Assembly (NCBI RefSeq): GCF_008923205.2
Contig: NZ_WBMS02000031.1
Location: forward strand, 1 to 64,000
Source: Actinomadura physcomitrii
GTDB lineage: Bacteria; Actinomycetota; Actinomycetes; Streptosporangiales; Streptosporangiaceae
Reading direction: 5' to 3'
DNA: 64,000 nt
The notes under the pieces were generated by a model. That model searched no databases. It was not told the DNA's origin and saw only the letters and a list, made by a program, of their open reading frames with translations. Shown here in pieces: positions 44,446-53,526 of this stretch. Numbering within the stretch: position 1 is the first letter of the stretch; the number at the start of each line of letters is the position of its first letter. The position numbers were made by a program, and so were the translations under genes.

Positions 44446-45906
44446 ATGACGCAGGCAGAGTGGCCGATGGCGCGCACCTACCTTGATGACGTGTGGTCCA
44501 CACTGGGCGGGAATCCGTCCTACCTGGACGATGTGCACATCAGCGGCGAGGGTGAGCTGCAGTCGCCCTACGCCATCACGGACCTCGCTGCGGCGTCGTT
44601 CGCGACCATCGGGGCGGCGCTGCGCGAGCTGTTGGGCGAGTCAGGTGCTGCCGCGCCGACCGTTCGCGTCGACCGTCGCATGTCGGCATCCTGGTACTAC
44701 ATGATGGGGCCCGCTGTTCCCCTTGCCGCGGAGAAGCGCAGCGCGCACAACTTCCGCCCGTTCCGCACCGCCGACGGCAGGCTGCTGCGCGTGCAGTCCG
44801 GCTATTACGTCACTCAACGCCGCCGCCTCATTGAGGCGCTCGAGGTGGGTGAGGACCACGACGCCATGGCCGCCGTCGTGGAGAAGCACAACTCGGACGA
44901 GATCGTTGAGTACCTGGTCAGCCGAGGCGTCGCGGCCGCGGTCAACCGCTCCGTCGACGAATGGCGCCAGCACCCAGCGGGTCGCGCCGTGGCGAAGGAG
45001 CCCATTGTCGGCGTGACCGTCCACCCGAGCGACGTGACCACTTCGTGGCGTCCGCTGCCTGGTCGTCCTCTGGCCGGCATCAAGGTTCTCGACCTCACTC
45101 GCGTCGTGGCCGGGCCGACGGCGACCCGCTTCCTCGCCGCGTGCGGCGCCGAGGTGTTGCGGCTCGACGCTCCCGGGTCAGACGAAGCGAAGACGCCCTA
45201 TGGCGGTGGTTCCCTGCTCTGGCTCGGCAAGCGGTTGGCGTTGCTGGACCTCAAGAGCGCGGAGGGACTTGCCCAGTTCCGGCGCCTGCTCGCCGACGCC
45301 GACGTCCTGGTCCACGGCTATCGGCCCGGTGGGATCGACGAGATCATCAGCGAGGAAGAGCGCCGTCGCATCAAGCCCAATCTGGTCGAGGTCGCGCTTC
45401 GTGCGTACGGGTGGGAAGGGCCGTGGAAGATGCGGCGCGGATTCGACACGATCACCCAGTGGGGCTCGGGCATGTGCGACGAGACCCAGGCATGGGCTCT
45501 GGCCGATCCGGAGCGCAGGCTGCCGCTCGATCAGATGGGTGAACTGGTCGACGCGTCCATTCCCCGGCATCTCGTCGCATCGGCGCTGGACGTGGGTGCC
45601 GGCTATCACATGGCCGCCTCTGCGATCCGCGGTCTGACCAGGCGTCTGACGACCGGGGCAGGCTCGACGAGCCGGCTGTCGCTGGCGAGGACCGCAACGA
45701 TGCTCATCGAGGCGCCGCGCGTGGAGGCGTCGGAGTGGATGAAGCTGCCGGTGCGGGAGCGGGTCGGCGAGCGGGTGTACTGGGATCCCAACGCCGGGCC
45801 GTCGCGCCGGGCCGCGATGCCGGTCGAACTGACAGACAACGTCTTGTACTGGGACCGCGGGGTCGAAGGCATGGGCGCGTCCAGGCCCGTGTGGTCGTTC
45901 GCCTGA
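44446..45906 (+). CDS. Family III CoA-transferase (CaiB/BaiF), apparently permuted
   Basis: A 486-residue CoA-transferase. The block normally at the family N-terminus (GRPLAGIKVLDLTRVVAGPT) begins near residue 206. The first 200 residues instead resemble the family C-terminal half (FRPFRTADGRLLRVQSGYY, then EWRQHPAGRAVAKEP). The order therefore looks circularly permuted. The likely catalytic Asp is in VASALDVGAGYHMA. It should move CoA between a carboxylic acid and an acyl-CoA. It heads the rightward acyl-CoA operon. Confidence 0.8.
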   Translation: MTQAEWPMARTYLDDVWSTLGGNPSYLDDVHISGEGELQSPYAITDLAAASFATIGAALRELLGESGAAAPTVRVDRRMSASWYYMMGPAVPLAAEKRSAHNFRPFRTADGRLLRVQSGYYVTQRRRLIEALEVGEDHDAMAAVVEKHNSDEIVEYLVSRGVAAAVNRSVDEWRQHPAGRAVAKEPIVGVTVHPSDVTTSWRPLPGRPLAGIKVLDLTRVVAGPTATRFLAACGAEVLRLDAPGSDEAKTPYGGGSLLWLGKRLALLDLKSAEGLAQFRRLLADADVLVHGYRPGGIDEIISEEERRRIKPNLVEVALRAYGWEGPWKMRRGFDTITQWGSGMCDETQAWALADPERRLPLDQMGELVDASIPRHLVASALDVGAGYHMAASAIRGLTRRLTTGAGSTSRLSLARTATMLIEAPRVEASEWMKLPVRERVGERVYWDPNAGPSRRAAMPVELTDNVLYWDRGVEGMGASRPVWSFA

Positions 45907-45953
45907 TCTGTCGGATCACACCCCTAGCTGCGGACACACCTCACGGAGGATCA

Positions 45954-46757
45954 ATGACGGACGTGACCACCGACGAGTCGACCATCCTGGTCGAAGACAA
46001 GGGCCACTGGGCTCTCGTCACCTTCAACCGGCCGGAGAAGCGCAACGCGTTCAACACCGCGATGCAGCGTCGCCTCGTGGAGGTCTACGAGGAGCTGCTG
46101 GACAAGCGCGTCATCGTGCTCACCGGGGCCGGGAACGCGTTCACCGCGGGCATGGACATCGTCGAGGTGCACGAGATGCGGGGTGAGACGCCCACCGGCC
46201 GCCGTCCCAGCGGGAGGGTGGATCTGTGGTTCGAGGTCCACGAGCAGTTGCGCCGCCATCCCGCGGTCTTCATCGCCGCGGTCAATGGTTTCGCTCTCGG
46301 CGGCGGGTCGACGTTCGTCAACAACTGCGAACTCGCCATCGCCGCCGAATCGGCGTACATCGGCACGCCGGAGATCGGGTATGGCGAGTTCCCGCAGCCG
46401 GCGGCTCCGGCGATGCTTCAGCGGATCCTGCCCAAGCACGCCGCGGAGATCGTGTTTCTCGCCAAACGCGTGGACGCGCAGACGGCGTACCGGATGGGCA
46501 TGGTCAACGAGGTCGTGCCCGATGACGAGCTCATCCCCCGTGCGGCCGAGATGGCCGAGCACATCTCCCAGTTCGACGACATCTTGCTCGACTGGGCCAA
46601 GAAGGGGTTCCGCAGCATGGTCAACGCGTCCTGGGACGACGCGATGGAACTCGGCCGCTCGACGTTTCAGGGGATCCGTGCGAACCGTCAGGAAGTCAGC
46701 GGGTTCTCGATGGGCGACTTCGCCGCCGGCGGGCGCTCGTCCGGCCAAGGCACCTGA
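45954..46757 (+). CDS. Enoyl-CoA hydratase/isomerase family protein
   Basis: A 267-residue crotonase-fold enzyme. WALVTFNRPEKRNAFNTAMQ begins the fold and the first oxyanion loop is TGAGNAFTAGMDI. The second, AAVNGFALGGGSTFVNNCEL, provides the buried Gly peptide. The position of the first hydratase Glu lies in the NCELAIAAESAYIG region and the second in PEIGYGEFPQPAA. The ATG at 45954 follows ACGGAGG. Hydration, isomerisation or ring opening of an acyl-CoA are all possible. Confidence 0.88.
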   Translation: MTDVTTDESTILVEDKGHWALVTFNRPEKRNAFNTAMQRRLVEVYEELLDKRVIVLTGAGNAFTAGMDIVEVHEMRGETPTGRRPSGRVDLWFEVHEQLRRHPAVFIAAVNGFALGGGSTFVNNCELAIAAESAYIGTPEIGYGEFPQPAAPAMLQRILPKHAAEIVFLAKRVDAQTAYRMGMVNEVVPDDELIPRAAEMAEHISQFDDILLDWAKKGFRSMVNASWDDAMELGRSTFQGIRANRQEVSGFSMGDFAAGGRSSGQGT

Positions 46758-46791
46758 TCTGCGTGCACCTCATCCCCACGAAAGGAACAAC

Positions 46792-47895
46792 GTGGCTCCC
46801 ACGATGAAGGCACTACTCGAGCCGTCGATCAGGGTGGTCGAGCTCGGCGAGAGCTTGGCGGGCTCCTACTGCGGCAGGCTGCTCCAGCAGTTGGGCGCCG
46901 GCGTGACGGCCGTCGAGCCCACTCGGAGATCCCGTCTTCGCAGCATGCCGCCGCGGCTGCCGGGCAGCGACGTCTCCGCCACCTACACCGCCCTCACCGA
47001 GGGCAAGCGGATAGTGCGCGCCGACTTCGACCAGCCGGCCGGACGCGCGAGCATCGAAGAGCTGCTCGCCGGTGCCGATGTGGTCATCATGTCCGGAACC
47101 CTTCGGGAGTGGGAGGAACGCGCGCTCAGTCCCGCCGACGTCCGCCGCCTCGCGCCGACCGCGGTCGTCGGCCGGGTGACGACCTTCGGCGACGTCGGGC
47201 CCTACGCGCAGTGGGCGGGCGGCGAGCTGCAGGCACAGGCACTGGGCGGCCTCATGAACATGATCGGCGAGCCCGATGCGGAACCGATCCGCATCGGCGG
47301 CTACCCCGCGCAGTACTCCACCGGGCTGGCACTGCTCGCCGGCATCTCCCTCGGCCTGTTCCGCAAGGACAACGCCGGGCGGGGATCATCGTTCAGCACT
47401 TCCGTCATCGAGACCGTCGCGCACATGGAGTGGAAGACCGCGCAGACCTATGCACAGGAAGGCAAGATCGCAGTCCGTGGCTGGCGGCAAGACCCGCCTC
47501 TGATTCTCCCGTGCCGCGACGGCTTTTTCGCCTTCTTCTACCTTCCGCATGACTGGGACGTCGTCCGGAAAGTGGTCCAGGACCCCCGCCTCGACGACGA
47601 GCGCTTCTCCACCCAGCCCCTCCGCCAGGAGAACCGGGACGAGCTCGTCGCCGTCCTCACCGAGTTCACGCTCCGGCACAACAAGGTCGACCTCTACCAC
47701 CTCACCCAGGCGCACCGGATGACCACCGGGTACGTGGCGTCGATCAGCGACCTCTTCGCCGACAGGCAGTACTTGTCTCGTGGCTTCTTCGATGACGTCG
47801 AAACGCCCGGGTTCGGCCCGGCCAAACTGCCCGGCGCCCCCTGGCGCTGGGTGGCTGCACCCGCGCCCCAGCCGCAGGAAGGACAGGTGGCATGA
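46792..47895 (+). CDS. Family III CoA-transferase, catalytic Asp replaced
   Basis: A 367-residue CaiB/BaiF protein. It begins with IRVVELGESLAGSYCGRLLQ. The segment that usually carries the catalytic Asp reads GGYPAQYSTGLALLAG, with Gln where A-D-Y is common. Related chains with this Gln often occur beside a second, Asp-bearing CoA-transferase, as here with the overlapping gene at 47892. A heteromer with one active subunit is plausible. The GTG at 46792 follows AAAGGAA. Confidence 0.8.
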   Translation: MAPTMKALLEPSIRVVELGESLAGSYCGRLLQQLGAGVTAVEPTRRSRLRSMPPRLPGSDVSATYTALTEGKRIVRADFDQPAGRASIEELLAGADVVIMSGTLREWEERALSPADVRRLAPTAVVGRVTTFGDVGPYAQWAGGELQAQALGGLMNMIGEPDAEPIRIGGYPAQYSTGLALLAGISLGLFRKDNAGRGSSFSTSVIETVAHMEWKTAQTYAQEGKIAVRGWRQDPPLILPCRDGFFAFFYLPHDWDVVRKVVQDPRLDDERFSTQPLRQENRDELVAVLTEFTLRHNKVDLYHLTQAHRMTTGYVASISDLFADRQYLSRGFFDDVETPGFGPAKLPGAPWRWVAAPAPQPQEGQVA

Positions 47896-49103
47896 ACACG
47901 CCGATCCTCGACGGGGTGAGAGTCTTCGATCTCAGCATCGTCACCGCCGGAGCCGGGTGCACGCAGGTGCTGGCCGACTTCGGCGCGGAAATCATCAAGA
48001 TCGAGTCCGCGACCAAGCCGGACCTGTTCCGCGGCTGGTACCAACCGAACACCACGGAGGGCGACCTCGACGGCAGCGGCTTCCGCACGGTGAACCGGAA
48101 CAAGAAGGCATTCGGGGTGGACCTGAAAAACCCCGAAGGTCTCGCGGTCGCGAAGCGGCTGATCGCCGAATGCGACGTCGTCGTGGAGAACTACCGGCAA
48201 GGGGTTCTCGCCCGCCTCGGTCTAGGGTTCGACGAGCTGGTGAAGATCAAACCGGACATCGTGCTCGTCTCCGTCGCGAGCCAGGGCACCACCGGCCCCG
48301 ATTCGCGGTACGGCTCTTTCGGCAGCCCGCTGGACGCGCTCGGGGGCTCGATGTCGGTCACCGGGTACGACGAAGCCCACCCACTGTGGTCGAGCCAGCA
48401 GGTCAACTACCCGGACCAGACCGCCTCCATCCTCGGGCCGGCGCTGATCGTGCTGGGCATCAGGGCCGCCCGCGCTGCCGGTGAGGCGCGCTGGATCGAC
48501 ATCTCCCAGCGCGAGATCGTGACGGCGCTGCTGCCGGAGGCCGTCCTCAACTCCTCGCTCGGCGGCGCGGACCCCATCCCGCAGTGCAACCGCGGCTACG
48601 ACAGTCTCGAGTGGGCGACCGCGTGTGCCGGCGAGGACAACTGGCTCGCCGTCTCTCTCACCGATGAGGCCGACCGTGCCGAGCTGGCCAAAGCCGTCGG
48701 TGCGCAGGACACAGTCGATGACGACGCGCTCATCGAGGCCGTGGACCGTTGGAGCCGCACGCGCCCGCGGGCGGAGGCTGCCGGGGAGCTGCAACGCCTG
48801 GGGATCGCGGCAGCACCCGTGATGCGCGGGTTCGAACTGCGCGACGACGGCTACTTCCAAGACATCGGCTACTTCCAGACGGTTGAGCGCGAAGGGCATG
48901 ACCCGGAGCTCCAGCGCGGCTGGATCGTGCGATTCGACGACAACGCCGACGCGGGTGCCATCTCCCGGCGCGCACCCCACATCGGGGAGCACACCGCCGA
49001 GATCATGACGGACATGCTCGGCTACACCGTCGCCGAGGTCCAGCAGCTCTCCGACAGTGGCGCGATCACCTATCCGGCCGACAGCCTTCAACTGGCGCAC
49101 TGA
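47892..49103 (+). CDS. Family III CoA-transferase (CaiB/BaiF)
   Basis: A 403-residue CoA-transferase overlapping the previous gene by 4 nt. GVRVFDLSIVTAGAGCTQVL, GFRTVNRNKKAFGVDLKNPE and VVENYRQGVLARLGL are standard. The Asp in NYPDQTASILGPAL is in the right place for the aspartyl-CoA intermediate. With the preceding gene it probably forms one enzyme that activates or exchanges CoA on the pathway acid. Confidence 0.9.
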   Translation: MNTPILDGVRVFDLSIVTAGAGCTQVLADFGAEIIKIESATKPDLFRGWYQPNTTEGDLDGSGFRTVNRNKKAFGVDLKNPEGLAVAKRLIAECDVVVENYRQGVLARLGLGFDELVKIKPDIVLVSVASQGTTGPDSRYGSFGSPLDALGGSMSVTGYDEAHPLWSSQQVNYPDQTASILGPALIVLGIRAARAAGEARWIDISQREIVTALLPEAVLNSSLGGADPIPQCNRGYDSLEWATACAGEDNWLAVSLTDEADRAELAKAVGAQDTVDDDALIEAVDRWSRTRPRAEAAGELQRLGIAAAPVMRGFELRDDGYFQDIGYFQTVEREGHDPELQRGWIVRFDDNADAGAISRRAPHIGEHTAEIMTDMLGYTVAEVQQLSDSGAITYPADSLQLAH

Positions 49104-49117
49104 ATGGAGGCACATTC

Positions 49118-49336
49118 GTGGCCTACAGACTGAGTTGCCCATGCACCGAGCTGTTGTACGGGCGCACCGAGGAAGAGATGGTGGAGGTCGCCGCCGCCCA
49201 CGCTCGCGACGTCCACTCCCGGGAATACACCGCCGCGGAGATCATGTTCATGGCGATCTCGGTGCCCGACTCTTTCCTGCCCGACGACCTGCGGGGTAAT
49301 CCAAGTTCAGATCCCCACGAGAGGACAAGTCCGTGA
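49118..49336 (+). CDS. Small DUF1059-like protein
   Basis: A 72-residue protein. The N-terminus has two Cys in MAYRLSCPCTELLYG and the core GRTEEEMVEVAAAHARDVH matches the DUF1059 pattern of a Cys-bearing start, a T-E-E-E helix and an A-x-H-A-x-x-x-H end. Function is unknown. GGAGG precedes the GTG at 49118. Its stop overlaps the thiolase start by 4 nt, so it is part of the translated operon rather than a chance frame. Confidence 0.7.
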   Translation: MAYRLSCPCTELLYGRTEEEMVEVAAAHARDVHSREYTAAEIMFMAISVPDSFLPDDLRGNPSSDPHERTSP

Positions 49337-50541
49337 CCGAAGCTGTCATCGTCGAGGCGGTGCGCACCGCGACCGGTAAGCGCCACGGGTCGCTGTCGGG
49401 CTGGCACCCGGCCGACCTGCTCGCGGCCACCCTGACCGAGCTGGTCAAGCGGACCGGCATCGACCCCGCGCTCGTCGACGACGTGATCGCGGGCTGTGTC
49501 AACCAGGTCGGTTCGCAGGCGCTGAACATCGGCCGTTCCGCGGTGCTGGCCGCGGGCTGGCCGGAGAGCGTCCCGGCGACCACGATCGACCGGCAGTGCG
49601 GTTCGTCGCAGCAGTCGGCGCACTTCGCCGCGCAGGGCGTGATCTCGGGCGCCTACGACATCGCGATCGCTTGTGGTGTGGAGAACATGACCCAGATCCC
49701 GATGCGCGCGCAGGTGTCGGACCCGGCTTACGGCCAGCCGTTCGGCCCGCTGGTCGACGCGCGGTATTCCGACCGGGAGAACTTCGGCCAGCGTGGCCGG
49801 ATCAACCAGGGCCTCTCGGCCGAGCTGATCGCCCAGAAGTGGGGCCTGTCCCGCAGGGATCTTGACGAGTTCGGTGCCCGCAGCCAGCAGCGCGCCGCAG
49901 AGGCGACCAAGCAGGGACTGTTCTCCGACGAGATCCTGCCGCTGAGGGCCAAGCGGATCGACAAGGAGACCCGGGAACTGGTCGAGGACGGCAGCACGCT
50001 GTCCGCGGACGAGGGCATCCGCCCCGGCACCACCGCCGAGAAGCTCGGAAACCTCAAGCCTTCGTTCACGCCGGAGGGTTCCATCACCGCGGGCAACAGC
50101 TCGCAGATCAGCGATGGCGCGTCCGCGATGCTGATCATGTCGCGCGAGCGTGCCGAGCAGCTGGGCCTGCGCCCGCGGGCCCGGTTCCACTCGTTCGCGC
50201 TCGCCGGCGTCGACCCGATCATGATGCTGACGGGCCCCATCCCGGCGACCGAGAAGGTGCTGAAGAAGGCCGGTCTCACCCCGGGCGACATTGATCACTT
50301 CGAGGTCAACGAGGCGTTCGCGTCGGTCGTGCTCGCATGGCTGAAGGAGAACCCGGTCGACCAGGCGAAGGTCAACCCACTCGGCGGCGCCATCGCGCTG
50401 GGACACCCGCTGGGCGCCTCCGGCGGTCGCCTGATGACCACGATGCTCTACAACCTCGAGCGCACCGGCGGCCGCTTCGGCCTCCAGACGATGTGCGAAG
50501 GTGGCGGCCTGGCCAACGCCACAATTCTCGAGCGGCTCTGA
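49333..50541 (+). CDS. Acetyl-CoA C-acyltransferase (thiolase)
   Basis: A 402-residue thiolase with all active residues: nucleophile Cys in IDRQCGSSQQSAH, NEAF in FEVNEAFASV, His in ALGHPLGASGGR and the second Cys in TMCEGGGLANAT. The nucleophile is followed by GSS instead of the more common GSG. It ends the acyl-CoA operon and probably releases acetyl- or propionyl-CoA. It contrasts with the cysteine-less homologue at 18228. Confidence 0.93.
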   Translation: MTEAVIVEAVRTATGKRHGSLSGWHPADLLAATLTELVKRTGIDPALVDDVIAGCVNQVGSQALNIGRSAVLAAGWPESVPATTIDRQCGSSQQSAHFAAQGVISGAYDIAIACGVENMTQIPMRAQVSDPAYGQPFGPLVDARYSDRENFGQRGRINQGLSAELIAQKWGLSRRDLDEFGARSQQRAAEATKQGLFSDEILPLRAKRIDKETRELVEDGSTLSADEGIRPGTTAEKLGNLKPSFTPEGSITAGNSSQISDGASAMLIMSRERAEQLGLRPRARFHSFALAGVDPIMMLTGPIPATEKVLKKAGLTPGDIDHFEVNEAFASVVLAWLKENPVDQAKVNPLGGAIALGHPLGASGGRLMTTMLYNLERTGGRFGLQTMCEGGGLANATILERL

Positions 50542-50574
50542 GGATTTGAAGCGGACGGCGGGGTGCGGATTAGA

Positions 50575-50750
50575 TCAGCTGTAGAAAGATAGCCACTTCG
50601 CCGGGTGGCTGTCCGGGCGACTTGACGATCTCGCCACGTAGTCGGCAACGGGTGTGGTGGGGCGGCCGATCAGCGCACGTGGCTCGCCGGCTGTCTCGCC
50701 GATGAGCCCGTCCTTGGTGTTCGTGTCCCAGTACGACGACGGCGAGTGAG
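50575..50750 (-). pseudogene. C-terminal remnant of an NmrA/QorB-like reductase
   Basis: The minus strand encodes DTNTKDGLIGETAGEPRA and then LIGRPTTPVADYVA before a stop at 50575. This strongly resembles the tail of NAD(P)H-binding SDR5-type proteins. No Rossmann N-terminus precedes it, so only the last 50 or so codons survive. It borders the defective insertion sequence. Confidence 0.4.
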
Positions 50751-50863
50751 AGGTCCAGCCCACAGACTGGTAGCAGGGGTCGAGGCGGGGCCCAGACGCC
50801 ACAACGTGACCCAGAATACTGGGCACGATTGGTCTCGGACGCATGAGGGCGGCCGTGGAAAGC

Positions 50864-50886
50864 GGTTCTGATCCACTTGTCGTGAA
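50864..50886 (+). repeat. Left terminal inverted repeat of the IS
   Basis: Begins GGTTCTGATCCACTTGTC and ends GTGAA. It matches the complement of 52095-52117 at 22 of 23 positions. Confidence 0.75.
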
Positions 50887-50929
50887 TGACCACGCAGCGT
50901 TGCTCGAACCAAGGATCCTGGAGCGTGTG

Positions 50930-52070
50930 ACTGTGAGGCGCTCTCTCCCTTCTCTGTCCACCTTGAGTTCCTGGCCGTCGAGCAGGTCACGGCGGACGGA
51001 CTGGCCGTGATGATCTCCACCCGGACGACCACGGCCGAGGCCATCTGCCCGGGCGGCGTGGCTGCGTGAGCATCCTGGCGCCGAGCTGGTGTGCCGCGAC
51101 AGTGGCGGGGCGTATGCGGAGGCCGTGCGGACCGCTGCGCCGGACGCCGTGCAGGTGGCAGACCGCTTCCACGTCTGGAGAAACGTGTGCGAGGCGGTGG
51201 AGAAGTGCATCGTGCTCCACCGTGCCTGCCTGCCCGACCCTACCGGCCCGGACCAGGCGCAGCAGGCGACGTCGGTTCCGCAGAGCCAGGGCGCCGCGGC
51301 GGCTGCTCACGCCGAGTGGGAAGGTGTGCGGGTCGCCAAGCGGCGCGAACGGCACGCGGCTGTGCACGAGCTGCTGGGCAAAGGCGCAGGGATCTCCGCG
51401 ATCGCCGAAGCGCTCGGCCTGGACCGCAAGACCGTGCGGCGCTACGCCCACGCTGTCGCGCCTGAGGACTTGGCACCCGCCCGCGGCGGACGACGCGGCA
51501 CTCGCGTCGACCCGTTCCTGCCCTACCTGCATGAACGGAGGAAACAGGGCTGCACCGACGCCGCCCGGCTGTTCACCGAGATCCGCGAACGCGGCTACAC
51601 CGGCAGCCAGCGCACCGTCCGCCGTCATCTGCAGGCCGTGCGCGCCAGTGGGAAGCCGGCCCCAAAGGTCACCAAGCAGCTCAGCGTCCGCCGCGCCACC
51701 CACCTGATCACCAGCCACCCCGACCACATGGACGAGAACGCCACCCTCCGGTTGAAGAAGCTGCTGGCACGCTGCCCCGAACTGGACACCGTCGCTGCCT
51801 GCGTGGCCGCCTTCGCGCAGATGAATGGCCGACCTGGACGGAAGCCGGCTGCCTGGCTCGAACAGGCCGAGGCCACCGGCTTCCCGCCCCCTGAAAGGCC
51901 TGGTCAACGGCATCCGCCAAGATTTCGACGCGGTGACGGCGGGATTGAGCGTGCACTGGAACTCCGGCCGCGTGGAAGGCAACGTCAATCGGATCAAGCG
52001 GATCAAAAGGGACGGCTATGGGCGCGCGTCCTTCGAACTCCTGCGCCTCCAGATCCTTCACGCCGGCTGA
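50930..52070 (+). pseudogene. ISL3 transposase, internally deleted and frameshifted
   Basis: An N-terminal piece (LAVEQVTADGLAVMISTRT ending in AEAICPGG, about 50970-51055) leads into the zinc-finger region of ISL3 transposases. The chain then jumps frame to AAWLREHPGAELVCRDSGG, which normally lies over 100 residues later, so the zinc finger and first catalytic region are deleted. The DDE and helix-turn-helix portion follows (APDAVQVADRFHVWRN, LGLDRKTVRRYAH). Near 51890 an extra base shifts the frame, and the end NSGRVEGNVNRIKRIKRDG continues in another frame to 52070. It cannot encode an active enzyme. Confidence 0.75.
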
Positions 52071-52094
52071 GCGTCGGCGACTGTAGGTGACCGG

Positions 52095-52117
52095 TTCACA
52101 ACAAGTGGATCAGAACC
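52095..52117 (-). repeat. Right terminal inverted repeat of the IS
   Basis: TTCACAACAAGTGGATC followed by AGAACC, the near-perfect complement of the left end. Confidence 0.75.
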
Positions 52118-52118
52118 G

Positions 52119-52311
52119 TTCCAAGACGGCCATTGACACCTCGAGGACGGCCATGGCCTGGGGGAGTGTGAGCGCCTTGCTCGGCCGCCCGGTCTTCCCT
52201 TGGGTGTGGTGACCAGCTCGGCGACGTTCCGTGTCACCCGGTCCCGCGCCTGCGCCTGCCGGATCGAGCGCTTGAGGATCGCGTGGATGCTCTGCAGGGT
52301 GCGAAGGCGCT
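52119..52311 (-). pseudogene. Tyrosine recombinase (phage integrase) fragment, frameshifted
   Basis: On the minus strand one frame gives LQSIHAILKRSIRQAQARDR and VTRNVAELVTTPKG, the end of the SAM-like core-binding domain of actinobacterial integrases. A second frame continues with GKTGRPSKALTLPQAMAVLE, the linker to the catalytic domain. One missing base separates them near 52200. Both the N-terminus and all catalytic residues are absent. The fragment is cut by the insertion sequence on one side and by the acyl-CoA synthetase fragment on the other. Confidence 0.65.
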
Positions 52312-53400
52312 GTGCACCTGAACGGCGTCTGGTCGACGTGGCGCCAGGTACGCGAACTGGGTGAGCTGCTCACCGGCCTGCTGGCGGACTGTCCGCCGGG
52401 ACCCGTCGCGTTGGTCCTGCGCAACCGGTCGTCCGGGGTGGCGGCGATGCTGGGGTTGCTCGACCTGGGGGTCGCGACGGTGCTGGTGTCACCGCTCCAG
52501 CCCCCGGGGGCGATCGCGGCTCTGGTCGCGCGGTGCGGTGCCGCGGCCGTCGTCGCCGATACCGAGGACTGCTCCCCCGAGCTGCGTGTGGTCGCGGGCC
52601 CCTGGCTCGTGGCGCTCGCGGCCGGAGACGACGGGGCCCTCACCGCCCGGCTGGAACCGGGTAGCGCGGACCCGGTTCGACCGGAGCCGGCCGAGGACGT
52701 GCCGCCGGGCACCGCGGTCGTCGTGCCGACCAGCGGGACGACCGGACCGCCGAAGCTGATCCCGCTGCCCTGGGAGACCATGCCGCGGCCACGGCCGGGG
52801 ACCTCGTCCCAGGTGGTCATCAACGCCCTGTCCAGCGTGACCATCACCGGCTTGATGACGATTCTGCGCGCGATGACGACGGGGCGGCCCATCGCGTTGC
52901 TTGAACGGCTCGAGGTGCACGCCTGGGCCGCGCTCGTGCGTGAGCACCGCCCCGAGGTGGCGGGACTGCCGCCGGCGGCCATGCGGTCGCTGCTGGACTC
53001 CTCCGTCGACCCGGCCGACCTCGCCAGCATCAAGTCGTGGCCCACCGGCTCGGCACCCGTGCCGGTGTCGCTGCAGGACGAGTTCGAGAGCCGGTTCGGC
53101 ATCCCGGTTCTGGTGAACTACGGCGCGACCGAGTTCGGCGGCTCCGTGGCCGGCTGGACCCTGGAGGACCACCGGCAGTGGGCCAAGGCGAAGCGGGGCA
53201 GCGTCGGGCGGGCCCGCGACGGGGTCGCCCTCCGGGTCGTGGATCCGGCCGCCGGCGCCGAACTCGCGCCCGGCCAGGTAGGGGTGCTCGAAGTGCGCTC
53301 CCCGAAGGCTCTGGTCCGGCCAGGGGAGTGGATTCGCACCAACGACCTCGCGTGCGTCGACCTTCGGCTCGTCTCGGACCTCCTGCACCGTTCGGGCGGA
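52312..53400 (+). pseudogene. AMP-dependent acyl-CoA synthetase, truncated at both ends
   Basis: An open frame carries the large domain of an adenylating enzyme: VVVPTSGTTGPPKLIPLP (P-loop), VLVNYGATEFGGSVAG (A5) and GEWIRTNDLACVD (A7/A8 start). About the first 40 residues are missing. After ACVD the sequence stops resembling the family, so the C-terminal lid with the catalytic Lys is lost. The frame runs on by chance into antisense of the next gene. It is probably inactive. Confidence 0.75.
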
Positions 53401-53526
53401 CTCCTCTCAAGAACGCCCATTTTCAGAGTCATTCGAGGTCGGAGAGTTCAACAGCTTTATACGGGGTCCACTCGCTGTTTCCTGGAGTGCTCGTTCTTCC
53501 TTTCGCAGTCGGGGTGGTTCCGGCGG

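Larger units (their letters stand above)
50864..52117 (+). mobile_element. Defective ISL3-family insertion sequence
   Basis: The element is bounded by 23-bp inverted repeats, 50864-50886 and 52095-52117, differing at one position; each begins GGTTCTGATCCACTTGT. The enclosed transposase is the ISL3 type but internally deleted and frameshifted. At 1254 bp the element is shorter than typical ISL3 members. The 8 bp on each side (TGGAAAGC and GTTCCAAG) do not match, so no target duplication is visible. That points to a later rearrangement at one end. Confidence 0.75.

Noticed and set aside
50856..52125. Target-site duplication around the IS
   Set aside because: TGGAAAGC on the left and GTTCCAAG on the right do not match directly, so no duplication can be claimed.
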